Source of the DNA: Thermoanaerobacter thermocopriae JCM 7501
GTDB lineage: Bacteria > Bacillota > Thermoanaerobacteria > Thermoanaerobacterales > Thermoanaerobacteraceae
Direction: 5' to 3'
Assembly (NCBI RefSeq): GCF_001310975.1
Contig: NZ_BAZY01000005.1
Location: forward strand, 1 to 64,000
DNA: 64,000 nt
Below, piece after piece: positions 39,923 through 50,091 of this stretch. The notes under the pieces are model-generated. The model was given only the letters and a program-made list of their open reading frames with translations. It was not told the origin of the DNA and did not search any database. The number at the start of each line of letters is the position of its first letter. Within the stretch, counting starts at the first letter, position 1. The position numbers and the translations under genes are program-made.

Positions 39923-41844
39923 ATGGGATACAAATGTGTTTATACGCTGGCTGAAATACAGGAGTATCTGAAAAACACTGTCCTATTTGCTTTCGACTTT
40001 GAAACGTCACCCCGCGATAAATGGAGGAACGATAAAAGTGCAGCTCTGGATGCTCATAAAGCAGATATTACAGGGATCAGTTTTTCAGTATCAGAAGGGA
40101 CTGCTATATATGTTCCACTTAAACATCGTAGCGGGCGAAATGCAGAGAACCAGGCGGCAATATGGGATTATCTGAAATTACTATTCGAATCAAAAGATGT
40201 AATAAAAGTTGCTCATAATCTGGCTTTTGAGTCTATGTTCCTTTACGCAAGAGGTATCGTCCTTCAAAAGCCTTGCTATGACACGATTGCAGCATCACAG
40301 CTTACATTAAAAAGCAAGTGGGAGTTCAGAAGTCTTGCTGACAGCGGACTTAAAACGCTTGCGCCTGCACTCTGCAAAGCAGAAATGACAGAATTCTCAA
40401 CGGTTACTGAAGGTCGGTTTTTCGATGAATTGAACCCTCAGGATGAGAAGACTGTCCGCTATGCTTGTGCTGACAGCGACTATACTCTTCGCTTGTATCA
40501 TGTTTTCAATCAGTGGTTTGATAGATTTTTACCCAAACACAGAACTATTGTGGAAGAGTAGAATCGCCTACATCAGTATATGTCGGGATAATGAAGTATA
40601 ACGGCATATTGGTGGATAAGTCAGCCATGCTGAAGAAACAAGCGGAAGCCGCAGAAAAGATTGTCAGTATCAGAAAAGATATTGCCGGAATTATCGGCAA
40701 TGTAGAGATTGGGGCAAATGCTTCAACTTCAGCATTTAAAAAATATCTTTTTGTGGATCTCGGTCTTCCGGTAATGAAAACGACCGCAAAACATCAGGAA
40801 GCTGCCGATGATGAAACCATGATCCTATTAAAAGAATGGTGTGAATCCAACAGGCCTGAACTTGATCGCTTATTTGATCTGGTGCAAGAGTACCGCAAAT
40901 GGGGCAAACTCAAATCCACCTATATAGACGGTTATCTTCGATTTATTGATGAGGATACCGGCAGGATTCATCCGGACCTTATACCATTGGGGACAGAGAC
41001 AGGCAGATTTGCGTCAAGAAACCCGAATATGCAGAATTGTCCGCAGAAAGACAATGACCCAATAGGCGTACGGAAATTTATCATTGCACCGGAAGGAAAG
41101 GCTATTTTATCCCTTGACTTTTCACAGATAGAACTGCGCGTCGGAGCGTTTTATTGCAGGGACAAACGTATGCTGGAAACCTATCGTACTGGCGGTGATA
41201 TCCATGCTCAGACCACTTCTGTTATTTACCGCATTCCTTTTGAGGAGGCAGCAGACAAAAATGCTCCACATTATAAAGAGCGCAGGACCATTGCAAAGAA
41301 CTGCAATTTCGGTGTGTTCTATGGCCTGTTTCCTACTGGCTTACAGAGAACACTTAAATTTAAAGCTGGGCTGAACCCAACTTTGTCCGAATGTGAGACC
41401 ATCATTCAAAACTTGAAATCCGGATACCCCGATCTTGCCAAATGGCAGGATGAGGTTAAAAAGCGAGCTGCTGTAAGCTGCTATACAGAAACATGGCTGG
41501 GCAGGCGAAGATACCTGCTGGGAATTCGGTCATCAGATTGGGGCAAGAAGTCCTTTGCCGAGCGGTGCGCATTAAATACACCTATTCAAGGTACAGCGGC
41601 AGATATTCTAAAGCTTGCCTGTGGGCGCATCATCAGTGGACTTCCCGAAAGGCTCTGGCTGAAACCTATACTGCAGATACATGACGAGCTGGTTTTTGAA
41701 TTACCGGAAGACAAGGCGGACGAAGCAGTTGTTTTTATAAAAGAGTGTATGGAAACACAACCCTTCCCTGAATTTGATGTACCTATTGTGGCAGAGGCTT
41801 CGGTAGGGAGAAATTTTGGAGAAATGAAAGAAATGGAGGATTGA
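39923..41844 (+). CDS. Phage family A DNA polymerase (one frameshift)
   Basis: A DNA polymerase I-type replicase of about 640 residues. The N-terminal 3'-5' exonuclease shows FAFDFETSP, KVAHNLAFESMF and YACADSDYTLRL. The polymerase part shows LDFSQIELRVGAF (motif A), RRTIAKNCNFGVFYG (motif B) and LQIHDELVFELPE (motif C). A base (A) is missing near 40559; restored, IVEEIESPTSVYVGIMKYNG joins exonuclease and polymerase. It has no 5' nuclease domain. Confidence 0.9.
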
Positions 41845-41848
41845 TGTT

Positions 41849-42646
41849 ATGAATAATTTACAGGTTTTTAAGAATACAGAATTTGGCGAACTTAAAGTAC
41901 TCGTTATTGATGGAAAGGAATACTTCCCTGCAACAGATTGTGCAAGGATGCTGGGATACAGTAACCCACACAAGGCAGTAATAGATCATTGTAAGTACCT
42001 AACAAAACGTGAGGTACCTCATCCGCAAAATCCTGAAAAAACCATAAACATAAATTATATTCCTGAAGGTGATTTGTTCAGACTGATAGTTAAATCCCAA
42101 CTTCCTGCAGCCGAACGCTTTGAGAGATGGGTCTTTGATGAAGTGCTGCCTACGATAAGAAAACATGGAGTCTATGCTACGGATAAAGTTATCGAAGAGA
42201 TGATTTCCAATCCAGAGTATGGTATCAGGATTTTCTCCGAACTAAAGGCAGAACGCGACAGACGGAAAGCTTTGGAAATAGAAAATGCAAAGAATAAACA
42301 GATTATCAGCGAGTTAAAGCCCAAGGCGAGCTATTATGATCTCATATTGCAAAATAAAAGCCTTGTGCCGATCAGCAAGATTGCCAAGGATTACGGAATG
42401 TCTGGCCGCGCTTTCAATAAGCTGCTTCATGAGCTTGGAGTACAGTACAAAATGGGAAACTGCTGGCTTTTATATCAGGAGTACGCCGATCAAGGATACA
42501 CGCAGTCCAAGACCCACGTTATTGATGCAGAAAGAAGCGTAATGCACACATATTGGACACAAAAAGGAAGGCTATTTATCTATGACCTTCTTAAAAACAA
42601 GAAAGGTATATTGCCTGTAATCGAACGTGAACAAAAAAGCGCATAG
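41849..42646 (+). CDS. Phage antirepressor (Bro-N and KilA-C domains)
   Basis: The N-terminal Bro domain (FGELKVLVIDGKEYFPATD, RMLGYSNPHKAV, FERWVFDEVLPTIRKHG) is followed by a coiled segment and a C-terminal ANT/KilA-C domain (LVPISKIAKDYGMSGRAFNKLL). Such proteins counter a phage repressor. It lies in the replication module, four bases after the polymerase stop. Confidence 0.88.
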   Translation: MNNLQVFKNTEFGELKVLVIDGKEYFPATDCARMLGYSNPHKAVIDHCKYLTKREVPHPQNPEKTININYIPEGDLFRLIVKSQLPAAERFERWVFDEVLPTIRKHGVYATDKVIEEMISNPEYGIRIFSELKAERDRRKALEIENAKNKQIISELKPKASYYDLILQNKSLVPISKIAKDYGMSGRAFNKLLHELGVQYKMGNCWLLYQEYADQGYTQSKTHVIDAERSVMHTYWTQKGRLFIYDLLKNKKGILPVIEREQKSA

Positions 42647-42661
42647 GCAGGGGGTAATACC

Positions 42662-43087
42662 ATGAGTATCAGCAAGTTTAACGCGGAAGGATATTACGAC
42701 CCCACACCTTATGAAGCACTGCTTAGGATTGAGCGAGAGGCCAGGAAAGCGCCTTACAGACCGATGGTATTTATCTGCAGTCCATATGCTGGTGATATAG
42801 AACGTAATATCCGTAAGGCTCAGGGGTACTGCCGCTTTGCAGTGAGCAGGAATTGCATACCTATTGCTCCGCACCTCTTGTTTCCGCAGTTTATGGACGA
42901 CGATGATGAACAAATGCGAAATCTGGGATTGTTCTTTGGCATGGTATTGATGTCAAAGTGCTCAGAAGTGTGGGTATTTGGCAGAAAAATTACTAAAGGG
43001 ATGTCCATTGAGATTGAAAAGGCAAAGCAGCGCAGCATTCCGATCCGGTATTTTAATGAACGATGCGAGGAGGTGCGGTGTAAATGA
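42662..43087 (+). CDS. DUF4406/nucleoside deoxyribosyltransferase-like protein
   Basis: A 141-residue Rossmann-like protein: VFICSPYAGDIERNIRKAQGYCRFA, PIAPHLLFPQFM and CSEVWVFGRKITKGMSIEIE match the DUF4406/DUF7768 group related to nucleoside 2-deoxyribosyltransferases. A role in nucleotide handling is plausible but not shown. It overlaps the primase gene by ATGA. Confidence 0.72.
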   Translation: MSISKFNAEGYYDPTPYEALLRIEREARKAPYRPMVFICSPYAGDIERNIRKAQGYCRFAVSRNCIPIAPHLLFPQFMDDDDEQMRNLGLFFGMVLMSKCSEVWVFGRKITKGMSIEIEKAKQRSIPIRYFNERCEEVRCK

Positions 43088-45634
43088 GCATCTCATTCCC
43101 TAAAGAATTGGCAAACCGGAAGCAATGGATCTGCTGGCGTCTGGAACCAAACACAAAGGACGGAAGAGACAGTAAAATCCCTTATAATCCCTTAACTGGT
43201 AGAAAAGCCTCAAGCACTAACCCAAACGACTGGTCGACGCTTGACGATGCGATTGCGGCAAAAGAACAATACCTCTATACCGGATTGGGTTTTGTATTCG
43301 CAAAAAGCGGAGGTTTAGTGGGGATAGACATAGATCACTGCCGCGACAAAAACACTGGGGAATTAAGCGATACCGCTAAGGATATCCTTGAGCGGTTTCC
43401 GTCCTATACGGAAATCAGCCCTTCAGGAACTGGGCTTCATATTTTCTATAAAGGGGAGATGCCTGCCAAGGGCAATAAAAACACTAAAACCGGCGTTGAA
43501 ATGTATGCCCACAGCAGATACTTCACAATGACTGGCGAACGACTGCCAGGGACTCCTGATTACATTGCTGAAGATAACGGGCACTGGCCTGGATACATGA
43601 GAATTATATCAAAAGTAAAAAGCGGAGAGGAAAAAGCAAGAAAGACAGTAAGGTGGTTAAGCTAGAGCCGCTTACAGACGAAGAAATTCTGGAGAAAGCC
43701 CGGACAGCCGAAAACCATAAGGAATTTAATCTGCTATGGGAAGGAAAATGGCAGGAAGCAGGGTATCCGAGCCAGTCCGAAGCCGACCTTGCCCTTTGCT
43801 GTATGCTAGCTTTCTGGTCAGGCAAAAACAAAGAGCAGATGGACAGGCTGTTTAGAAATTCCGGGTTATTCCGGGAAAAGTGGGATACGTACATCATGCA
43901 AGTGGAGCAACATATGGCAGGAGACACTGGATAAGGCCATTGAAGTTACAGAGAACGTATACAGCCGCGAAAGCGAGTCAGTTATCTTTGAACATGAGGC
44001 AGGTATTACCGCACCAGAGGCGAAAGTGTGTATCCTATAACAAATTTTATCATTCAACCGGTGGAGATGATTGTATCGGAAGATGAAACGCAGATGACTG
44101 CTGATCTTATTACAATTCGTGATGAAATATACCGCCAGACATTTATGACTACCGACTTCAATAACATCCAAAAATTTAAAAATATCTTGAACCGCCGGAC
44201 AATATCCTTAGGCTATTTTGGCTCAGAAGGAGATTTGGAACTGCTGAAAGGTTATATATCTGAAATGGAGTGGGTAAGGAAAACAGGGGTCAAGGCTCTT
44301 GGGATTTATGAGCATGGCGGGCGGATGGTATATGTTTCAACGGATGGTGCCATTGAAGCAGGAGGCAACATTGTTGAAGATATCGTGCAGCTTGATAAGT
44401 ATAAAAGCATAACAACCGATATCCTAACCTTTGAGCCATTGACAAAGAAACAGCTTATTATGCTTGGTGAATGGCTCCTCAGCTATAACGAACCCATAAA
44501 AACGGTATCAGTAATGGCCTGGGTGGCCGGGTGCTTTATCAAACCGCATCTAAAAAATCAGGTATCAAGTTTCCTCATTTATTGCTTGTCGGAGAACAAG
44601 GCAGCGGAAAAAGTAATACATTGGAGCGGGTTATTCTGCCGGTATTTTCGTGCAGTAAAATCCGCGCGGCTACACAGGTTACTGCATTTACACTGATGAA
44701 GGAATCTGCATCATCGAATCTGATACCACAGTTGATGGATGAGTTCAAGCCTTCAAAGATAGATAAGTTAAGGCTAAATGCCTTATACAACCATCTTCGA
44801 GATGCATATGACGGCCATGAAGGTGTCCGCGGTAGGGCGGATCAAAGTGCTGTTACTTATGAACTGTTGGCGCCTATTATTGTAGCTGGTGAGGAATCGC
44901 CGGATGAAGCGGCCATCAGAGAACGGAGCATAGAATTGCTATTCAGCAAGAAGGACTTAAAACCAGCCAGCCATAGACAAGCATTTTATAAGCTGTGTGC
45001 AAAAGCGGATCTGCTTGGCAGCTTCGGTCGGAGCCTGCTGGATATAGCACTCAGAGTATCGGTTGCTGAGGCAGAGAAGTGGTATGAGGAAGCAAAGTCA
45101 GAGATATCTGATGAGTTTCCATCTCGTATCGTCAATAATCTCGCCTGTTGCTATGCCGGATTGAGCCTAGTAAACAAACTGTGTGAATTCCTTAATGTTA
45201 CATGGTCTGAAGTGTTTCCCATTAACAAAGGGGCGTGTATTCGATATCTTCAAAACGGTGTGCAGGAATACTTGCTGGATGGCGGCAGCAACAACAAGAC
45301 TATTGTAGAACAGACGCTGGAAATCATGGCCCGGATGAAACTGGCTCCGAATCAAGACTACACTTTTGATAAAGGAGGCAATGTTATCGGGATTCGTTTC
45401 TGTGATGTATATGACCGCTATACCAAGTACAGACGCGATTATGCAATCACAGGTGAATGTCTTCCGTATAACCAGTTTCTGAAGCAATTGAGGCAAAGTG
45501 ACTTTTTTCTGGAGAGCAATAAAACGATGCGTTTCGGGAACGAAACTAAGAAAGCGTGGGCTCTTGATTTTTCGATATTGAAAGAGCGATGCGATGTGAG
45601 CGGCTTTGAGATCACAGATATTGAGCCTCTTTAA
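43084..45634 (+). CDS. Phage primase-polymerase/helicase (five frameshifts)
   Basis: The N-terminal PrimPol-like domain reads NRKQWICWRLEPN, GLGFVFAKSGGLVGIDIDHC, YTEISPSGTGLHIFYKG and GVEMYAHSRYFTMTG, as in NrS-1-type primase-polymerases. The C-terminal ATPase has LLVGEQGSGKSNT (Walker A) and PIIVAGEESPDE (Walker B region). Single missing bases near 43652, 43892, 43925, 44023-44025 and 44552-44557 explain all frame changes; restored joints are TVRVVKLEP, WDTYHHASGATYGRRTLDKAIEV, EAKSVYPITN and PHLKKSGIKF. Total about 850 residues. An iteron cluster follows immediately. Confidence 0.82.
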
Positions 45635-45644
45635 CCTCAAAAAA

Positions 45645-45913
45645 GGTAACAAGGTAACAAAAAGGTAACACCCGAAACGCTGATGAATAGCCACTTGTTA
45701 CCTATGTTACCTTTGTTACCTCAACTTTATATATACGCGCGAGAGATGAAATTATTTTTTGAAAAATAAAAATAAAAAAATATAAATATTTGTGTCTATA
45801 CCTACCCCAAAAAAGAGGTAACAAGGTAACAAAATCCTCAAATGCGCTTGTAAAGCGGGTTTGAGAAGTTGCCTTTTTAGAAATACCGGGGTAACAAGAG
45901 GGGAAAAGGTAAC
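45645..45913. repeat. GGTAAC iteron cluster with AT-rich centre, candidate phage replication origin
   Basis: Ten copies of GGTAAC or its complement lie in 270 bases. Plus-oriented copies: 45645, 45653, 45664, 45817, 45825, 45890 and 45908. Minus-oriented copies (GTTACC): 45697, 45706 and 45715. Most extend to (A)GGTAACAA. Between 45721 and 45800 is an A/T-rich tract with no copies. Two inward-facing groups flanking an AT-rich stretch beside the primase-helicase gene are typical of an iteron origin. Confidence 0.65.
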
Positions 45914-45934
45914 ATTTTTGGAGGATAAGCGGTT

Positions 45935-46222
45935 ATGTCCGAAAAGAGTATTGTGACTAAAGTACTGCGGTACTTAAAGACAGTACCGGGATGCTTTTGC
46001 TGGAAGGAACATGGTGGTATGTACGGGACAGCGGGGATACCAGACATTATTGCCTGTGTAAATGGGCGGTTTATAGCTTTTGAAGTAAAAACCCCATCGG
46101 GAAAGACAACAAAACTGCAGGAAGCAACTATAAGGAAAATCCTCAATGCCGGAGGTGTGGCAGCGGTTGTCCATTCGGTAGATGAGGTGAAGGCTATTTT
46201 GGAAAAGCATGGCCTTCTATAA
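45935..46222 (+). CDS. VRR-NUC domain nuclease
   Basis: A stand-alone 95-residue PD-(D/E)xK-type nuclease: YGTAGIPDIIACVNGRFIAFEVK contains the GIPD and EVK catalytic signature, followed by SGKTTKLQ. Phage members cut branched DNA. It lies just after the iterons with the ribosome site GGAGG. Confidence 0.9.
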   Translation: MSEKSIVTKVLRYLKTVPGCFCWKEHGGMYGTAGIPDIIACVNGRFIAFEVKTPSGKTTKLQEATIRKILNAGGVAAVVHSVDEVKAILEKHGLL

Positions 46223-46327
46223 AGAACGAAGACATAACGAACAAGGAAACAAAGCACTGCAAAGCAACGCAAAAAAGCACACTGCTTCAAAGATCAAGGT
46301 TTTTATCTTGATTTTTGGAGGTGCGAT

Positions 46328-46783
46328 ATGCTGATTGCATGGCAGTATTTAGATAAAAAAGCGGCTGCTGTTGAAGCTTTGAAAGATTACAGCAGCATGC
46401 AGTACATTATCGAACACAGTGATGAGGATATATATGAAATTGAAACCCGTATGACAAGCCCTCATAGTGCAAAGATTACCGGAGTTCCGGGCAAACACAA
46501 TCCCAAAAGCGGCGAAGAACGCCTTGCTGCTTGCCTTGACGAGATTGATGTGTTGAAAGAACGTTATAGACGGGCATTGGAATATATGGAATGGTTCAAG
46601 CCTGCTTGGGACGCCTTGCCGGAGGAAGAACAGTTTATACTGACAGAATTTTTTGTTAATGATGTGAGCAAGACAGAAGCTGTAGCAAACATCGGAGAGA
46701 AGCTGTTTCTTGAAAGAGCACAGGTGTACCGTAGGAAGGACAAGGCACTTAATCATCTGGCACTGCTTTTATACGGGAAGTAG
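46328..46783 (+). CDS. ArpU/DUF1492-like late transcription regulator
   Basis: A 151-residue protein with a helical first half and a C-terminal helix-turn-helix-like region (LTEFFVNDVSKTEAVANI ... ERAQVYRRKDKALNHL), resembling small sigma-like activators (ArpU, DUF1492, RinA) that switch on the packaging genes of Firmicute phages. A candidate target promoter starts two bases after its stop codon and recurs upstream of the HNH gene. Confidence 0.7.
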   Translation: MLIAWQYLDKKAAAVEALKDYSSMQYIIEHSDEDIYEIETRMTSPHSAKITGVPGKHNPKSGEERLAACLDEIDVLKERYRRALEYMEWFKPAWDALPEEEQFILTEFFVNDVSKTEAVANIGEKLFLERAQVYRRKDKALNHLALLLYGK

Positions 46784-46784
46784 T

Positions 46785-46830
46785 AATGAGATTTTTATGA
46801 GATGTAAAACACAGGTATCCAATATATAAT
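46785..46830 (+). promoter_or_regulatory. Candidate late promoter P1 (shared motif, copy 1)
   Basis: ATGAGATTTTTATGAGATG at 46786-46804 contains GAGAT twice, 11 bp apart, and lies 21 bp from TATAAT at 46825-46830. There is no -35 box, so an activator is expected. The same motif and spacing occur at 49607-49651. Confidence 0.6.
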
Positions 46831-46908
46831 GATATCGTGAAAAAATGACATTAAAACGCATAAGCCTTCGGGGCTTTTTCTTATGACATAAAACGGGAGT
46901 GAAGAAAG

Positions 46909-47124
46909 ATGTACGATAATTGTTTTGGCGGTAACGGAAGGAATGGCTGCAATATCCTGACTGTACACAAGTGCTTGCAAGATAAATGTTCCTTCTATAA
47001 AAGCACCCAGGAGTTAGAGGAAGATAGAAAAAAGGCTTATCTTTTGCTTGCAGCTTTATCACCCGATATGCAGCGGTATATTTCGGATAAATATTATAAT
47101 GGCAGGATGCATGGGCAAATGTAA
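46909..47124 (+). pseudogene. Small cysteine-containing phage protein, cut by IS66
   Basis: MYDNCFGGNGRNGCN ... KCLQDKCSFYKSTQELEEDRKKAY is a small zinc-type protein common before phage terminase genes. The IS66 insertion at 47121 replaces its end. Joining 47120 to 49581 restores the frame as MHGQIANVLFNIPDEIFMR and a stop at 49624-49626, giving 85 residues. The truncated form ends with the first codons of the IS end. Function unknown. Confidence 0.75.
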
Positions 47125-47170
47125 GCGTCAAATAGCCCCCACCTTTGATTTAGCAGGGGCATAATATATA

Positions 47171-48740
47171 TTATTTATTGGGCACTTTGCAATGACCCGG
47201 AAGATTTGCTGACCATGGCAACAAGGTGTCTAATGCATGTTGATCCTTGATATTTATATTCGGTAGACGTTCAAAGAGATAAGTAAGATATTCAAACGGG
47301 TTCAACCCATTCTCTTTTGCCGTCTCCACAATACTGTAAATTGTTGCGCTGGCATTGGCTCCTTTAGGCGTGTTGCTAAACAGCCAATTCTTCCTCCCGA
47401 TTACAAAAGGCTTTATCGACCGTTCACTTCGGTTGTTATCAATCTCTAGCCTGCCGTCCAGCATAAAGGCTCCAGCTTGTCCCACTGGTTCCGGCAGTAT
47501 TGGATTGCTTTTCCTAATGAACTTTTGGGAGTTACTCTTGGACTCCAGTATTTGAGCCATTCCTTGAATTTATCAAGCACTGGCCGGCTGTGTTTCAATC
47601 GGCCCTCATATCTTTCTTCCGGTGTAACATCATGAAGCATTTTTTCTATCTCAAACAAGTTATTGCAAAATGCCAAACCTTCTTCTGTTACTGTGGGCTT
47701 GTCATCTTTTTTTGGAGGCATGGCTTTTAAGGCGTCGACAAAATAACGCCTTGCATGTGCCCAGCAACCAACCTGGATGATTCCGGGCATGCCACTATAA
47801 CCATCATACCCATCCGTATGAAGGTAACCTTTGAATCCTTCAAGAAATTTTTTAGGATGTTTGCCAGCCTGGTAGTTTGGTAGTCATAAAGAATAATCGG
47901 AGGCCCTTCCCGGCCGGTCCGGTATAGCCACATGTAGGAGGTTGAATCTGCGGCTCGCCCGGGTTCCTTGAGTACTTGGAGGGTAGTATCATCGGAATGG
48001 AGGATGTCCCTTTGCTGCAAGTGTTCCCGCATTCGTTCATATATCGGCCGCAGCCACCTGTCGGAGCTTTGTATCATCCAGTTCGCCATGGTTTGCCTGG
48101 ATATTTCAATCCCCATCCTCTCCCAGTCCTGCTCTTGACGATAAAGAGGAAGCCCTTTTACAAATTTCTCCGTCATTACATGAGCTATGGCGGATGCCGA
48201 AGCCAGGCTTCCAGGAAGTGCCGGCTTTGGCATTGGGGCTGTTACTATCGGTGTAGATATTTCATTCTTCTCGCAATTACGGCAGCCATATACATACTGC
48301 ACATGTTCCTTTACACGCACCTGAGCCGGAATAATTTCTATTTCCCGCCTTACTTCCTTGCTCATTTCATGCAGTTTGCCGCCACAGCAATCACAAACCT
48401 GCTCTTCTTCAGGCAAGCGATACTCTATGGTCTCTACAGGAATGTCTTTAAGCATTTCTTCTCTGTGCCCCTGCTTTTTACGACGTTTATATGTAATTTC
48501 CTCTAATGTTGGTTCGGGAACTGCAGGCTTGGCTTCTGATTCCGCCTCGTTGAAAAGATTTAGCTGTTCAGGGATTTCCGTCTTTTCACTTGAACGCCCA
48601 AAAAGCTTATGCTGATGCAGCCGGAATTGTTCTTCAAACCATTTGAGTTTTGCTTCAAGCTCGGCTTTTTCCTGCTTCAATATTTCAATTTCTGTTTGGA
48701 GTTTTTCTATTGTAACCGTTGATTTCACTGTGTTTTCCAT
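47171..48740 (-). CDS. tnpC: IS66 transposase TnpC (two frameshifts)
   Basis: The DDE transposase. N-terminal leucine-zipper-like helix ([19 protein letters not shown]), zinc finger CDCCGGKL and [17 protein letters not shown] (first Asp), [11 protein letters not shown] and [20 protein letters not shown] (Glu region). One T is missing in 47848-47853 and one base at 47469-47470 (plus strand); restored joints read [22 protein letters not shown] and [15 protein letters not shown]. Total about 523 residues, full length for IS66. Confidence 0.92.
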
Positions 48741-48817
48741 AATTTTATTATATCATTTTTCTACGGTTTTTTCCAGGAAAATGATAAAAAATATAAATAT
48801 TTTTGTCTTGAAAGTAT

Positions 48818-49174
48818 TCATATTACTGCACTTACTGTCACTTTTTTGTGTGCCTGCTTCTGCTCCAAGGATAGTCCATCCAGCAGCCAACCCAGTTCAC
48901 GGACACCAACCTTCATTGGAGTGCCGCAACTTTCTTTAGGCCATTGGAATTTGCCTTTTTCAAGCCTCCGGTAATATAGCCAGAAACCATTATGTTCCCA
49001 TTGGAGGATTTTAAGCTTATCACGTTTTTTATTGCAGAACACAAATAGACAAGACGAGAAGGGGTCCAATGCGAAGCTTTGCTGGACGATGGCAGCCAGG
49101 CCATCGATAGACTTACGCATGTCGGTACTTCCACAGGCAAGGTAGACCTTGTCGGTGCCGGCTATGCTCAGCAT
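48818..49174 (-). CDS. tnpB: IS66 accessory protein TnpB
   Basis: The 118-residue IS66 Orf2 protein: VYLACGSTDMRKSIDGLAAIV and LFVFCNKKRDKLKILQWEHNGFWLY-type residues are its hallmark. It is required with TnpA and TnpC for transposition. It overlaps tnpA by 7 bases. This is unrelated to the TnpB nuclease of IS605. Confidence 0.93.
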   Translation of the reverse strand: MLSIAGTDKVYLACGSTDMRKSIDGLAAIVQQSFALDPFSSCLFVFCNKKRDKLKILQWEHNGFWLYYRRLEKGKFQWPKESCGTPMKVGVRELGWLLDGLSLEQKQAHKKVTVSAVI

Positions 49175-49488
49175 AATTCCCTCAGCACCATTAGCACATC
49201 CAACAGATGCTTCTGGTCAAAGCCTGGTTTGACTTGAACTTCAGCTGGGCCAAATTTGATTTCGATTGATTGGCCTTTGCCTGTATGCTCTTTATGATCT
49301 ACTTCTACCGGAATCCATTTGGGAGATTCTGATTGTATGATTCCGTTTTGTCTTTCTTTTCTCAACCAGTAGCTTAACTGACGAAGACTTATCCCCGCGG
49401 ATTTGCAAAATGAAGTTTGCGTCTGTCCGCTGGATTTGTACTCTGCAATTATGGATGCCCATTTTTGATAAAGATCTGCTTTGGTCAT
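49168..49488 (-). CDS. tnpA: IS66 accessory protein TnpA
   Basis: A 106-residue helix-turn-helix protein (WASIIAEYKSSGQTQTSFCK and LRQLSYWLRKER), the first gene of the IS66 operon. It lies 85 bases inside the right end. Confidence 0.88.
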   Translation of the reverse strand: MTKADLYQKWASIIAEYKSSGQTQTSFCKSAGISLRQLSYWLRKERQNGIIQSESPKWIPVEVDHKEHTGKGQSIEIKFGPAEVQVKPGFDQKHLLDVLMVLRELC

Positions 49489-49606
49489 AAAGTTATACCT
49501 CCAGTATATTTTCTGGAGAGATTATCTCATAAGCCTGTTTGCATTTAAATGTGGGTATTATTTACCGCTTACGGGCAAATAGCAAATGTGTTGTTCAATA
49601 TTCCAG

Positions 49607-49651
49607 ATGAGATTTTTATGAGATGAAATTCATTATAAATCCAAATATAAT
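49607..49651 (+). promoter_or_regulatory. Candidate late promoter P2 (shared motif, copy 2)
   Basis: ATGAGATTTTTATGAGATG at 49607-49625 is identical to the motif at 46786-46804, and TATAAT at 49646-49651 has the same 21-bp distance. Downstream, GGTATTGTGAAAAA resembles GATATCGTGAAAAA after the first copy. In its original context the motif overlaps the end of the IS66-interrupted gene. Confidence 0.6.
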
Positions 49652-49731
49652 GGTATTGTGAAAAATTATAGATAATCCTTCATGGGATGAACCTGTGAGG
49701 GCTTTTTTATACGCGTAAAGGAGGTGGCCAG

Positions 49732-50091
49732 ATGCCAAGAAAACCAAAAAGGCCTTGCTCCTTTCCTGGCTGTCCTGAACTGACGGACGGAAGGTACTGT
49801 GACATGCATCAAAGGCAAATGGATGCTTATTACAACAAATACGAACGAGATCCCCAAACAAGAAAACGCTATGGCCGGAGATGGAAACGCATCAGGGACA
49901 GATATATCTCAGAGCATCCGCTTTGCGAGGAGTGCCAAAAGTACGGAAGGCTTACACCAGCCGAAGAGGTACATCATATTATCCCTTTATCCAAAGGCGG
50001 AACCAATGCAGACAATAACCTTATGAGCCTGTGCAAACAATGTCACTCATCGCTCACTGCTCGCGAAGGAGAACGATGGGCAAGACGGTAG
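49732..50091 (+). CDS. HNH endonuclease of the packaging module
   Basis: A 119-residue protein with an N-terminal cysteine/histidine site (CSFPGCPELTDGRYCDMH) and the HNH core CEECQKYGRL ... VHHIIPLSKGGTNADNNLMSLCKQCH. In HK97-like phages such proteins assist terminase at cos. It directly precedes a candidate cos site and the terminase genes. Confidence 0.92.
   Translation: MPRKPKRPCSFPGCPELTDGRYCDMHQRQMDAYYNKYERDPQTRKRYGRRWKRIRDRYISEHPLCEECQKYGRLTPAEEVHHIIPLSKGGTNADNNLMSLCKQCHSSLTAREGERWARR

Larger units (their letters stand above)
47121..49572. mobile_element. IS66-family insertion sequence with 8-bp target duplication
   Basis: The ends are GTAAGCGTCAAATAGCCCCC at 47121 and the complement of GTAAGCGGTAAATAATACCC ending at 49572, imperfect inverted repeats typical of IS66. 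GGGCAAAT flanks both sides (47113-47120 and 49573-49580), the 8-bp duplication expected for this family. It carries tnpA, tnpB and tnpC on the minus strand. Confidence 0.95.

Noticed and set aside
45645-45913. The GGTAAC repeats as a CRISPR array
   Set aside because: The units are 6-9 bp, occur in both orientations at irregular distances and have no spacer structure. No cas genes lie nearby.
47976-48506. A 176-codon open frame on the plus strand inside IS66
   Set aside because: Shadow of tnpC, which has all family motifs on the other strand.
48818-49174. TnpB here as an RNA-guided nuclease of the IS605/IS200 kind
   Set aside because: It is the small IS66 Orf2 protein, with no RuvC-like motifs; only the name is shared.
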